Notes under the pieces: generated by a model
What the model saw: only the letters and a program-made list of their open reading frames with translations
Database searches by the model: none
Told to the model about the DNA's origin: nothing
Part shown: positions 36,948 to 48,648 of the stretch, piece after piece
Numbering within the stretch: the first letter of the stretch is position 1
How the letters are laid out: the number at the start of each line of letters is the position of its first letter
NCBI GenBank assembly: GCA_027186245.1
Contig: CP114482.1
Span: forward strand, 28,353,209-28,417,208
Length of the DNA: 64,000 nt
Source: Coriaria nepalensis
Lineage: Eukaryota > Streptophyta > Magnoliopsida > Cucurbitales > Coriariaceae
Direction: 5' to 3'
Program-made: the position numbers and the translations under genes

Positions 36948-39900
36948 ATAGAATTCGTTCGAATTAATTTAGAATGATTTAATGAGTAGAAGAGACTCAA
37001 TGACATGACTTTAAGGCTAAACAAATGCATTGTTGCCTTCAATAGATCAACTGCAAGTTACGGACAAAAGTCAAGTTTAAAGGCTGAATTTCGTTCGAAG
37101 TGATTTAGAATGATTTACTGACAAAAAGAGACGCAAAAATATGACTTTAAGGCTATAAAAATGCATAGTTGCCATCAATAGATCAATTACAAGTTATGCA
37201 TGAAAGTCGCGTTCTAAATGCAAAAAGAGAATTGTTTCAAAGTGCCTTCAAACAATTTAATGATTGAAAAGACTGAGTCATATGCTTTTTAATGCTAAAA
37301 TAATGCATTGTTGTCTTGAATAGATTAATTACAAGTTATGTAAGAAATCAATGTTTGAAGGGGAAAAATAGAATTTGTTAGAATTAATTTAGAATGATTT
37401 AATGACTAGAAGAGACTCAGTGAGATGTGACTTTAAGGCTAAACAAATGCATTGTTGCCTTCAATAGATCAACTGCAAGTTACGCATGACAGTCATGTTT
37501 GAAGGCCGAATTTCGTTCGAAGTGATTTAGAATGATTTACTGACAAAAAGAGACGCAAAAATATGACTTTAAGGCTAAAAAATGCATAGGTGCCATCAAT
37601 AGATCAATTGCAAGTTATGCATGAAAGTCGCGTTTCAAATGCAAAAAGAGAATTGGTTCGAAGCGCCTTCAAACAATTTAATGATTGAAAAGACTGAGTG
37701 ATATGCTTTTTAACGCTAAAATAATGCATTGTCGTCTTTAATAGATTAATTACAAGTTATGTAAGAAAATAATGTTTGAAGGGCAAAAATAGAATTCGTT
37801 CGAATTAATTTAGAATGATTTAATGACTAGAAGAGACTCAATGACATGACTTTAAGGCTAAACAAATGCATTATTGCCTTCAATAGATCAACTGCAAGTT
37901 ACGCCCAAAAGTAATGTTTAAAGGCCGAATTTCGTTCGAAGTGATTTAGAATGATTTACTGACAAAAAGAGACGCAAAAATATGACTTTAAGGCTAAAAA
38001 AATGCATAGTTGCCATCAATAGATCAATTACAAGTTATGCATGAAAGTCGCATTCTAAATGCAAAAAGAGAATTGGTTCGAAGTGCCTTCAAACAATTTA
38101 ATGATTGAAAAGACTGAGTGATATGCTTTCTAATGCTAAAATAATGCATTGTCGTCTTCAATAGATTAATTACAAGTTATGTAAGAAAATAATGTTTGAA
38201 GGGCAAAAATAGAATTCGTTCGAACTAATTTAGAATGATTTAATGACTAGAAGAGACTCAGTAGCATGACTTTAAGGCTAAACAAATGCATTGTTGCCTT
38301 CAATAGATCAACTGCAAGTTACGCACGAAAGTCATGTTTAAAGGCCGAATTTCGTTCGATGTGATTTAGAATGATTTACTGACAAAAAGAGACGCAAAAA
38401 TATGACTTTAAGGCAAAAAAATGGATAGTTGCCATCAATAGATCAATTGCAAGTTATGCATGAAAGTCGCGTTTTAAATGCAAAAATAGAATTGGTTCGA
38501 AGAGCCTTCAAACAATTTAATGATTGAAAAGACAGAGTGATATTCTTTTTAACGCTAAAATAATGCATTGTTGTCTTCAGTAGATTAATTACAAGTTATG
38601 TAAGAAAATAATGTCTGAAGGGCAAAAATAGAATTCGTTCGAATTAATTTAGAATGATTTAATGACTAGAAGAGACTCAGTGGCATGACTTTAAGGCTAA
38701 ACAAATGCATTGTTGCCTTCAATAGATCAACTGCAAGTTACGCACGAAAGTCATGTTTAAAGGCCGAATTTCGTTCGATGTGATTTAGAATGATTTACTG
38801 ACAAAAAGAGACGCAAAAATATGACTTTAAGGCAAAAAAATGGATAGTTGCCATCAATAGATCAATTGCAAGTTATGCATGAAAGTCGCGTTTTAAATGC
38901 AAAAATAGAATTGGTTCGAAGAGCCTTCAAACAATTTAATGATTGAAAAGACAGAGTGATATTCTTTTTAACGCTAAAATAATGCATTGTTGTCTTCAGT
39001 AGATTAATTACAAGTTATGTAAGAAAATAATGTCTGAAGGGCAAAAATAGAATTCGTTCGAATTAATTTAGAATGATTTAATGACTAGAAGAGACTCAAT
39101 GACATGAATTTAAGGCTAAACAAATGCATTGTTGCCTTCAATAGATCAACTGCAAGTTACGCACGAAAGTCATGTTTAAAGGCCGAATTTCGTTTGAAGT
39201 GATTTAGAATGATTTACTGAGAAAAAGAGATGCAAAAATATGACTTTAAGGCTAAAAAATGCATAGTTGCCATCAATAGATCAATTGCAAGTTAGGCATG
39301 AAAGTCGCGTTCTAAATGCAAAAAGAGAATTGGTTCGAAGTCCTTCAAACAATTTAATGATTGAAAAGACTGAGTGATATGCTTCTTAACGCTAAAATAA
39401 TGCATTGTCGTCTTCAATAGATTAATTACAAGTTATGTAAGAAAATAATGTTTGAAGGGCAAAAATAGAATTCGTTCGAATTAATTTAGAATGATTTAAT
39501 GACTAGAAGAGACTCAATGACAGGACTTTAAGGCTAAACAAATGCATTGTTGCCTTCAATAGATCAACTGCAAGTTACGCACGAAAGTCATGTTTGAAGG
39601 CTGAATTTCATTCGAAGTGATTTAGAATGATTTACTGACAAAAAGAGACGCAAAAATATGACTTTAAGGCTAAAAAATGCATAGGTGCCATCAATAGATC
39701 AATTGCAAGTTATGCATGAAAGTCGCGTTTCAAATGCAAAAAGAGAATTGGTTCGAAGTGCCTTCAAACAATTTAATGATTGAAAAGACTGAGTGATATG
39801 TTTTTTAACGGTAAAATAATGCATTGTCGTCTTCAATAGATTAATTACAAGTTATGTAAGAAAATAATGTTTGAAGGGCAAAAATAGAATTCGTTCGAAT

Positions 39901-40128
39901 TAATTTAGAATGATTTAATGACTAGAAGAGACTCAAGGACATGACTTTAAGGCTAAACAAATGCAGTGTTTCCTTCAATAGATCAACTGCAAGTTACGCA
40001 CAAAAGTCATGTTTAAAGGCCGAATTTCGTTTGAAGTGATTTAGAATGATTTACTGACAAAAAGAGACGCAAAAATATGACTTTAAGGCTAAAAAAATGC
40101 ATAGTTGCCACCAATAGATCAATTACAA
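36948..40128 (+). repeat. S2 right flank: non-periodic trimers
   Basis: Trimer starts after the deletion are 37334, 37755, 38175, 38594, 39013, 39431 and 39850. They differ among themselves more than the HOR block does and show no long-range period. One local duplication is clear: C' monomers with ATGGATAGTTGCC, GATATTCTTTTT and GTCTTCAGTAG occur at 38,412-onward and 38,831-onward, 419 bp apart, both leading to ATGTCTGAAGGGC. Confidence 0.85.
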
Positions 40129-40259
40129 GTTATGCATGAAAGTCGCGTTCTAAATGCAAAAAGAGAATTACTTTTAATTGATTTAATGACTAGAAAAGAC
40201 TCGATGACATGATTTTAAGGCTAAACAAACGCATAATTGCCTTCAACAGATCAATTGCA
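40128..40259 (+). repeat. S2/S3 boundary monomer (C'-P fusion, 132 bp)
   Basis: The monomer starts as S2 C' (GTCGCGTTCTAAATGCAAAAAGAGAATT in pieces) and from about 40,169 continues as S3 P (ACTTTTAATTGATTTAATGA). It is 132 bp where P is 144 and C' about 142. P normally reads GAATT-CTTTCGAATT-ACTTTT, and the fusion keeps only one GAATT. The join is therefore at a GAATT microhomology at about 40,165-40,169, with about 10 bp lost. Confidence 0.85.
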
Positions 40260-40683
40260 TGTTTTGCACAAAAGTCGTGTTTGAAATGCGAAAATAGAAT
40301 TCGTTTGAATTGATTTCGAATGATTTACTGACTAAAAGTGACTCAATGACATGATTTTAAGGCTATACAAATGCCTAGTTGCCTTCAAAAGATCCATTGC
40401 AAATTATGTTCAAAAGCCGTGGTTCAGGTGCGAAAAAAGATTTCGTTTAAATTTCTTTGAAATGATTTAATTACAAGAAGACACTCGATGACATGATTTC
40501 GGGGCTAAACAATGGCTAATTTGCTTGAATAGATCAATTCCAAGTTATGCACCAAAGTCTCGTTTAAAGAGCGAAAATAGAATTTGTTCGGAATGGTTTT
40601 AAATGATTTGATGACTAGAAGAGACTCAATGACATGATTTAAGGCGAAAAAGATACATAGTTGCCTTTAATTGGTGAATTGCA

Positions 40684-40827
40684 AGTTCTGAACAAAAGTC
40701 GTGTTTGAAGTGCGAAAAAATAGAATTCTTTCGAATTACTTTTAATTGATTTAATGACTAGAGAAGACTCAATGACATGATTTTAAGGCAAAACAAACGC
40801 ATAATTGCCTTCAATAGATCAATTGCA
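40684..40827 (+). repeat. S3 monomer P (representative)
   Basis: This 144-bp monomer opens AGTTCTGAACAAAAGTCGTG and carries GAATTCTTTCGAATTACTTT (EcoRI site), TGACTAGAGAAGACTCAATG and AACGCATAATTGCC. The C monomers of S1 and S2 are not obvious direct counterparts. Confidence 0.92.
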
Positions 40828-40969
40828 TGTTTTGCACAAAAGTCGTGTTTGAAATGCGAAAATATAATTCGTTTGAATTGATTACGAATGATTTACTGAC
40901 TAAAAGTGACTCAATGACATGATTTTAAGGCTATACAAATGCCTAGTTGCCTTCAAAAGATCAATTGCA
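40828..40969 (+). repeat. S3 monomer Q (representative)
   Basis: This 142-bp monomer opens (CA)TGTTTTGCACAAAAGTCG and carries GAATTCGTTTGAATTGATT (EcoRI site in most copies, but lost in this one, which has ATAATTCG), TGACTAAAAGTGACTCAATG and CTATACAAATGCCTAGTTGC. A second version has CTAAAAAGATGCATAGTTGC before R. Confidence 0.9.
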
Positions 40970-41110
40970 AATTATGCACGAAAGTATTGGTTTAAGTGCG
41001 AAAAAACATTTCCTTCGAATTTCTTTGAAATGATTTAATTACTAAAAGAGACTCAATGACATGATTTCAAGGCTAAACAGTGGATAATTTGCTTGAATAC
41101 ATCAATTGCA
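40970..41110 (+). repeat. S3 monomer R (representative, beta version)
   Basis: This 141-bp monomer opens AATTATGCACGAAAGTATTG and carries AAAGATTTCCTTCGAATTTC or, in other copies, ACATTTCC, with AATGATTTAATTACTAAAAG and GATAATTTGCTTGAATA. The alpha version has GTACAAAAGCCGTGGTTCAG and GATTTCGTTTAAATTTC. R has no EcoRI site. Confidence 0.9.
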
Positions 41111-41252
41111 AGTTATGCACAAAAGTCTCGATTGAAGAGCGAAAATAGAATTTGTTCAAAATGCTTTCAAATGATTTGATGACTAGAAGAGACTCAATGA
41201 TATGATTTTAAGGCTAAAAAGATGCATAGTTGCCTTCAATTATTGAATTGAA
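41111..41252 (+). repeat. S3 monomer S (representative, beta version)
   Basis: This 142-bp monomer carries GTCTCGATTGAAGAGCGAAA, TTTGTTCAAAATGCTTTC, and an end with hairpin potential (TTCAATT-ATTG-AATTGAA). The alpha version has GTCTCGTTTAAAGAGCGAAA and TTCGTAATGGTTTTAAATG, and usually ends TTCAATTGTTGAATTGG. Confidence 0.9.
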
Positions 41253-44200
41253 GGTTTTGAACGAAAGTCGTGTTTGAAGTGCGAAAAAATAAAATTCTTT
41301 CGAATTACTTTTAATTGATTTAATGACTAGAGAAGACTCAATGACATGATTTTAAGGCCAAACAAACGCATAATTGCCTTCAATAGATCAATTGCATGTT
41401 TTGCACAAAAGTCGTGTTTGAAATGCGAAAATAGAATTCGTTTGAATTGATTTCGAATGATTTACTGACTAAAAGTGACTCAATGACATGATTTTAAGGC
41501 TATACAAATGCCTAGTTGCCTTCAGAAGATCCATTGCAAATTATGTACAAAAGCTGTGGTTCAGGTGTGAAAAAAGATTTCGTTTAAATTTCTTTGAAAT
41601 GATTTAATTACTAGAAGAGACTCGATGACATGATTTCAAGGCTAAACAATGGATAATTTGCTTGAATAGATCAATTGCAAGTTATGCATAAAAGTCTCGT
41701 TTAAAGAGCGAAAATAGAATTTTTTCGTAATGGTTTTAAATGATTTGATGACTAGAAGAGACTCAATGACATGATTTTAAGGCGAAAAAGATGCACAGTT
41801 GCCTTCAATTGTTGAATTGGAAGTTCTGAACGAAAGTCGTGTTTGAAGTGCAAAAAAATAGAATTCTTTCGAATTACTTTTAATTGATTTAATGACTAGA
41901 GAAGACTCAATGACATGATTTTAAGGCCAAACAAACGCATAATTGCCTTCAATAGATCAATTGCATGTTTTGCACAAAAGTCGTGTTTGAAATACGAAAA
42001 TAGAATTCGTTTGAAATGATTTCGAATGATTTACTAACTAAAAGTGACTCAATGACATGATTTTAAGGCTATACAAATGCCTAGTTGCCTTCAAAAGATC
42101 CATTGCAAATTATGTACAAAAGCCGTGGTTCAGGTGCGAAGAAAGATTTCGTTTAAATTTCTTTGAAATGATTTAATTACTAGAAGAGACTCGATGACAT
42201 GATTTCAAGGCTAAACAATGGATAATTTGCTTGAATAGATCAATTGCAAGTTATGCACAAAAGTCTCGTTTAAAGAGCGAAAATAGAATTTGTTCGGAAT
42301 GGTTTTAAATGATTTGATGACTAGAAGAGACTCAATGACATGATTTTAAGGCTAAAAAGATGCATAGTTGGCTTCAATTATTGAATTGAAAGTTCTGAAC
42401 GAAACTCGTGTTTGAAGTGTGAAAAAATAAAATTCTTTCGAATTACTTTTAATTGATTTAATGACTAGAGAAGACTCAATGACATGATTTTAAGGCAAAA
42501 CAAACGCATAATTGCCTTCAATAGATCAATTGCATGTTTTGCACAAAAGTCGTGTTTGAAATGCGAAAATAGAATTCGTTCAATTGATTTCGAATGATTT
42601 ACTGACTAAAAGTGACTCAATGACATGATTTTAAGGCTATACAAATGCCTAGTTGCCTTCAAATGATCCATTGCAAATTATGCACGAAAATATTGGTTTA
42701 AGTGCGAAAAAAGATTTCCTTCGAATTTCTTTGAAATGATTTAATTACTAAAAGAGACTCAATGACATGATTTCAAGGCTAAACAGTGGATAATTTGCTT
42801 GAATACATCAATTGCAAGTTATGCACAAAAGTCTCGATTGAAGAGCGAAAATAGAATTTGTTCAAAATGCTTTCAAATGATTTGATGACTAGAAGAGACT
42901 CAATGACATGATTTTAAGGCTAAAAAGATGCATAGTTGCCTTCAATTATTGAATTGAAGGTTCTGAACGAAAGTCGTGTTTGAAGTGCGAAAAAATAAAA
43001 TTCTTTCGAATTACTTTTAATTGATTTAATGAGTAGAGAAGACTCCATGACATGATTTTAAGGCCAAACAAACGCATAATTGCCTTCAATAGATCAATTG
43101 CATGTTTTGCACAAAAGTCGTGTTTGAAATGCGAAAATAGAATTCGTTTGAATTGATTTCGAATGATTTACTGACTAAAAGTGACTCAATGACATGATTT
43201 TAAGGCTATACAAATGCCTAGTTGCCTTCAGAAGATCTATTGCAAATTATGTACAAAAGCTGTTGTTCAGGTGTGAAAAAAGATTTCGTTTAAATTTCTT
43301 TGAAATGATTTAATTACTAGAAGAGACTCGATGACATGATTTCAAGGCTAAACAATGGATAATTTGCTTGAATAGATCAATTGCAAGTTATGCATTAAAG
43401 TCTCGTTTAAAGAGCGAAAATAGAATTTTTTCGTAATGGTTTTAAATGATTTCATGACTAGAAGAGACTCAATGACATGATTTTAAGGCGAAAAAGATGC
43501 ACAGTTGCCTTCAATTGTTGAATTGGAAGTTCTGAACGAAAGTCGTGTTTGAAGTGCGAAAAAATAGAATTCTTTCGAATTACTTTTAATTGATTTAATG
43601 ACTAGAGAAGACTCAATGACATGATTTTAAGGCCAAACAAACGCATAATTGCCTTCAATAGATCAATTGCATGTTTTGCACAAAAGTCGTGTTTGAAATG
43701 CGAAAATAGAATTCGTTTGAATTGATTTCGAATGATTTACTGACTAAAAGTGACTCAATGACATGATTTTAAGGCTATACAAATGCCTAGTTGCCTTCAA
43801 AAGATCCATTGCAAATTATGTACAAAAGCCGTGGTTCAGGTGCGAAGAAAGATTTCGTTTAAATTTCTTTGAAATGATTTAATTACTAGAAGAGACTCGA
43901 TGACATGATTTCAAGGCTAAACAGTGGATAATTTGCTTGAATACATCAATTGCAAGTTATGCACAAAAGTGTCGATTGAAGAGCGAAAATAGAATTTGTT
44001 CAAAATGCTTTCAAATGATTTGATGACTAGAAGAGACTCAATGACATGATTTTAAGGCTAAAAAGATGCATAGTTGCCTTCAATTACTGAATTGGAAGTT
44101 CTGAACGAAAGTCGTGTTTGAAGTGTGAAAAAATAGAATTCTTTCGAGTTACTTGTAATTGATTTAATGACTAGAGAAGACTCAATGACATGATTTTAAG

Positions 44201-44665
44201 GCTAAACAAACGCATAATTGCCTTCAATAAATCAATTGCATGTTTTGCACAAAAGTCGTGTTTGAAATGCGAAAATAGAATTCGTTTGAATTGATTACGA
44301 ATGATTTACTGACTAAAAGTGACTCAATGACATGATTTTAAGGCTATACAAATGCCTAGTTGCCTTCAAAAGATCCATTGCAAATTATGCACGAAAGTAT
44401 TGGTTTAAGTGCGAAAAAAGATTTCCTTCGAATTTCTTTGAAATGATTTAATTACTAAAAGAGACTCAATGACATGATTTCAAGGCTAAACAGTGGATAA
44501 TTTGCTTGAATACATCAATCGCAAGTTATGCACAAAAGTCTCGATTGAAGAGCGAAAATAGAATTTGTTCAAAATGCTTTCAAATGATTTGATGACTAGA
44601 AGAGACTCAATGACATGATTTTAAGGCTAAAAAGATGCATAGTTGCATTCAATTATTGAATTGAA
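41253..44665 (+). repeat. S3 12-mer higher-order repeat (1,706 bp, two copies)
   Basis: Tetramers at 41253, 41822 and 42391 pair with those at 42959, 43528 and 44097. Shared markers are GAAGGTT...TAAAATTC with GCTGT in the first pair, GGTGCGAAGAAAG in R of the second, and GTGTGAAAAAAT with beta R and S in the third. The second copy has a beta S in its middle tetramer where the first has alpha, so a switch occurred inside it. Confidence 0.75.
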
Positions 44666-46372
44666 AGTTCTGAACGAATGTCGTGTTTGAAGTGCGAAAA
44701 AATTGAATTCTTTCGAATTACTTTTAATTGATTTAATGACTAGAGAAGACTCAATGACATGATTTTAAGGCTAAAGAAACGCATAATTGCCTTCAATAGA
44801 TCAATTGCATGTTTTGCACAAAAGTTGTGTTTGAAATGCGAAAATAGAATTCGTTTGAGTTGATTTCGAATGATTTACGGACTAAAAGTGACTCAATGAC
44901 ATGATTTTAAAGCTAAAAAGATGCATAGTTTCATTTAAAAGATCCATTGCAAATTATGCACGAAAGTATTGGTACAAGTGCGAAAAAAGATTTCGTTCGA
45001 ATTTCTTTGAAATGATTTAATTACTAAAAGAGACTCAATGACATGATTTCAAGGCTAAACAATGGATAATTTGCTTGAATAGATAAATTGCAAGTTATGC
45101 ACAAAAGTCTCGTTTAAAGAGCGAAAATAGAATTTGTTCGTAATGGTTTTAAATGATTTGATGACTAGAAGAGACTCAATGACATGATTTCAAGGCGAAA
45201 AATATGCAAAGTTGCCTTTAATTGGGGAATTGCAAGTTCTGAACAAAAGTCGTGTTTGAAGTGTGAAAAAATAGAATTCTTTCGAATTACTTTTAATTGA
45301 TTTAATGACTAGAGAGGACTCAATGACATGATTTTAAGGCAAAACAAACACATAATTGCCTTCAATAGATCAATTGCATGTTTTGCACAAAAGTCGTGTT
45401 TGAAATACGAAAATAGAATTCGTTTGAATTGATTTCGAATGATTTACTGACTAAAAGTGACTCAATAACATGATTTTATGGCTATACAAATGCCTAGTTG
45501 CCTTCAAAAGATCCATTGCAAATTATGCACGAAAGTATTGGTTTAAGTGCGAAAAAAGATTTCGTTCGAATTTCTTTGAAATGATTTAATTACTAAAAGA
45601 GACTCAATGACATAATTTCAAGGCTAAACAATGGATAATTTGCTTGAATACATCAATTGCAAGTTATGCACAAAAGTCTCGATTGAATAGCGAACATAGA
45701 ATTTGTTCGTAATGGTTTTAAATGATTTGATGACTAGAAGAGACTCAATGACATGATTTTAAGGCGAAAAAGATGCATAGTTGCCTTTAATTGGGGAATT
45801 GCAAGTTCTGAACGAAAGTCGTGTTTGAAGTGCGAAAAAGTAGAATTCTTTCGAATTACTTTTAATTGATGTAATGACTAGAGAAGACTCAATGACATGA
45901 TTTTAAGGCAAAACAAACGCATAATTGCCTTCAATAGATCAATTGCATGTTTTGCACAAAAGTCGTGTTTGAAATGCGAAAATAGAATTCGTTTCAATTG
46001 ATTTCGAATGATTTACTGACTAAAAGTGACTCAATGACATGATTTTAAGGCTATACAAATGCCTAGTTGCCTTCAAAAGATCCATTGCAAATTATGCACG
46101 AAAGTATTGGTTTAAGTGCGAAAAAAGATTTCCTTCGAATTTCTTTAAAATGATTTAATTACTAAAAGAGACTCAATGACATGATTTCGAGGCTAAACAG
46201 TGGATAATTTGCTTGAATACATCAATTGCAAGTTATGCACAAAAGTCTCGATTGAAGAGCGAAAATAGAATTTGTTCAAAATGCTTTCAAATGATTTGAT
46301 GACTAGAAGAGACTCAATGACATGATTTTAAGGCTAAAAAGATGCATAGTTGCCTTCAATTATTGAATTGAA

Positions 46373-48648
46373 AGTTCTGAACGAAAGTCGTGTTTGAAGT
46401 GCGAAAAAATAAAATTCTTTCGAATTACTTTTAATTGATTTAATGACTAGAGAAGACTCAATGACATGATTTTAAGGCCAAACAAACGCATAATTGCCTT
46501 CAATAGATCAATTGCATCTTTTGCACAAAAGTCGTGTTTGAAATGCGAAAATAGAATTCGTTTGAATTGATTTCGAATGATTTACTGACTAAAAGTGACT
46601 CAATGACATGATTTTAAGGCTATACAAATGCCTAGTTGCCTGCAGAAGATCCATTGCAAATTATGTACAAAAGCTGTGGTTCAGGTGTGAAAAAAGATTT
46701 CGTTTAAATTTCTTTGAAATGATTTAATTACTAGAAGAGACTCGATGACATGATTTCAAGGCTAAACAATGGATAATTTGCTTGAATAGATCAATTGCAA
46801 GTTATGCACAAAAGTCTCGTTTAAAGAGCGAAAATAGAATTTTTTCGTAATGGTTTTAAATGATTTGATGACTAGAAGAGACTCAATGACATGATTTTAA
46901 GGCGAAAAAGATGCACAGTTGCCTTCAATTGTTGAATTAGAAGTTCTGAACGAAAGTCGTGTTTGAAGTGCGAAAAAATAGAATTTTTTCGAATTACTTT
47001 TAATTGATTTAATGACTAGAGAAGACTCAATGACATGATTTTAAGGCCAAACAAACGCATAATTGCCTTCAATAGATCAATTGCATGTTTTGCACAAAAG
47101 TCGTGTTTGAAATGCGAAAATAGAATTCGTTTGAATTGATTTCGAATGATTTACTGACTAAAAGTGACTCAATGACATGATTTTAAGGCTATACAAATGC
47201 CTAGTTGCCTTCAAAAGATCCATTGCAAATTATGCACGAAAGTATTGGTTTAAGTGCGAAAAAAGATTTCCTTCGAATTTCTTTGAAATGATTTAATTAC
47301 TAATAGAGACTCGATGACATGATTTCGAGGCTAAACAATGGATAATTTGCTTGAATACATCAATTGCAAGTTATGCACAAAAGTCTCGATTGAAGAGCGA
47401 AAATAGAATTTGTTCAAAATGCTTTCAAATGATTTGATGACTACAAGAGACTCAATGACATGATTTTAAGGCTAAAAAGATGCATAGTTGCCTTCAATTA
47501 TTGAATTGAAAGTTCTGAACGAAAGTCGTGTTTGAAGTGCGAAAAAATAGAATTCTTTCGAATTACTTTTAATTGATTTATTGACTAGAGAAGACTCAAT
47601 GACATGATTTTAAGGCCAAACAAACGCATAATTGCCTTCAATAGATCAATTGCATGTTTTGCACAAAAGTCGTGTTTGAAATGCGAAAATAGAATTCGTT
47701 TGAATTGATTTCGAATGATTTACTGACTAAAAGTGACTCAATGACATGATTTTAAGGCTATACAAATGCCTAGTTGCCTTCAAAAGATCCATTGCAAATT
47801 ATGTACAAAAGCTGTGGTTCAGGTGTGAAAAAAGATTTCGTTTAAATTTCTTTGAAATGATTTAATTACTAGAAGAGACTCGATGACATGATTTCAAGGC
47901 TAAACAATGGATAATTTGCTTGAATAGATCAATTGCAAGTTATGCACAAAAGTCTCGTTTAAAGAGCGAAAATAGAATTTTTTCGTAATGGTTTTAAATG
48001 ATTTGATGACTAGAAGAGACTCAATGACATGATTTTAAGGCGAAAAAGATGCACAGTTGCCTTCAATTGTTGAATTAGAAGTTCTGAACGAAAGTCGTGT
48101 TTGAAGTGCGAAAAAATAGAATTCTTTCGAATTACTTTTAATTGATTTAATGACTAGAGATAACTCAATGACATGATTTTAAGGCCAAACAAACGCATAA
48201 TTGCCTTCAATAGATCAATTGCATGTTTTGCACAAAAGTCGTGTTTGAAATGCGAAAATAGAATTCGTTTGAATTGATTTCGAATGATTTACTGACTAAA
48301 AGTGACTCAATGACATGATTTTAAGGCTATACAAATGCCTAGTTGCCTTCAAAAGATCCATTGCAAATTATGCACGAAAGTATTGGTTTAAGTGCGAAAA
48401 AAGATTTCCTTCGAATTTCTTTGAAATGATTTAATTACTAATAGAGACTCGATGACATGATTTCGAGGCTAAACAATGGATAATTTGCTTGAATACATCA
48501 ATTGCAAGTTATGCACAAAAGTCTCGATTGAAGAGCGAAAATAGAATTTGTTCAAAATGCTTTCAAATGATTTGATGACTAGAAGAGACTCAATGACATG
48601 ATTTTAAGGCTAAAAAGATGCATAGTTGCCTTCAATTATTGAATTGAA
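46373..48648 (+). repeat. S3 8-mer higher-order repeat, block 1 (1,138 bp, two copies)
   Basis: Copies are 46373-47510 and 47511-48648. Each has a tetramer with alpha R and alpha S followed by one with beta R and beta S. TTGAATTAGAAG occurs at 46,93x, 48,07x and 49,21x, 1,138 bp apart, and GATTTATTGACTAGAG at about 47,576 and 48,714. The beta R carries ACTAATAGAGACTCGATG in both copies. Confidence 0.82.

Larger units (their letters stand above)
10670..40171 (+). repeat. Satellite array S2: A'-B'-C' trimers, period 417-421 bp
   Basis: About 70 trimers follow one another, with A' starts at 10946, 11364, 11782, 12202, 12621 and so on to 39850. The usual spacing is 418-421 bp. The monomers are diverged counterparts of S1 A, B and C. 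Hallmarks are GAATTAATTTAGAATGATTT and GACTAGAAGAGACTCAGTG in A', GTTACGCACGAAAGTCATG or GTTACGGACAAAAGTCATG and GACGCAAAAATATGACTTT in B', and GTCGCGTTCTAAATGCAAAA and TTTAATGATTGAAAAGACTG in C'. The array holds several layers of longer repeats. The only large break in register is a deletion of about 48 bp near 36,947. Confidence 0.95.

Noticed and set aside
40144..40175. Possible insertion of foreign DNA at the S2/S3 change.
   Set aside because: Both sides are accounted for by C' and P monomer sequence with one GAATT overlap; no unassigned bases remain.
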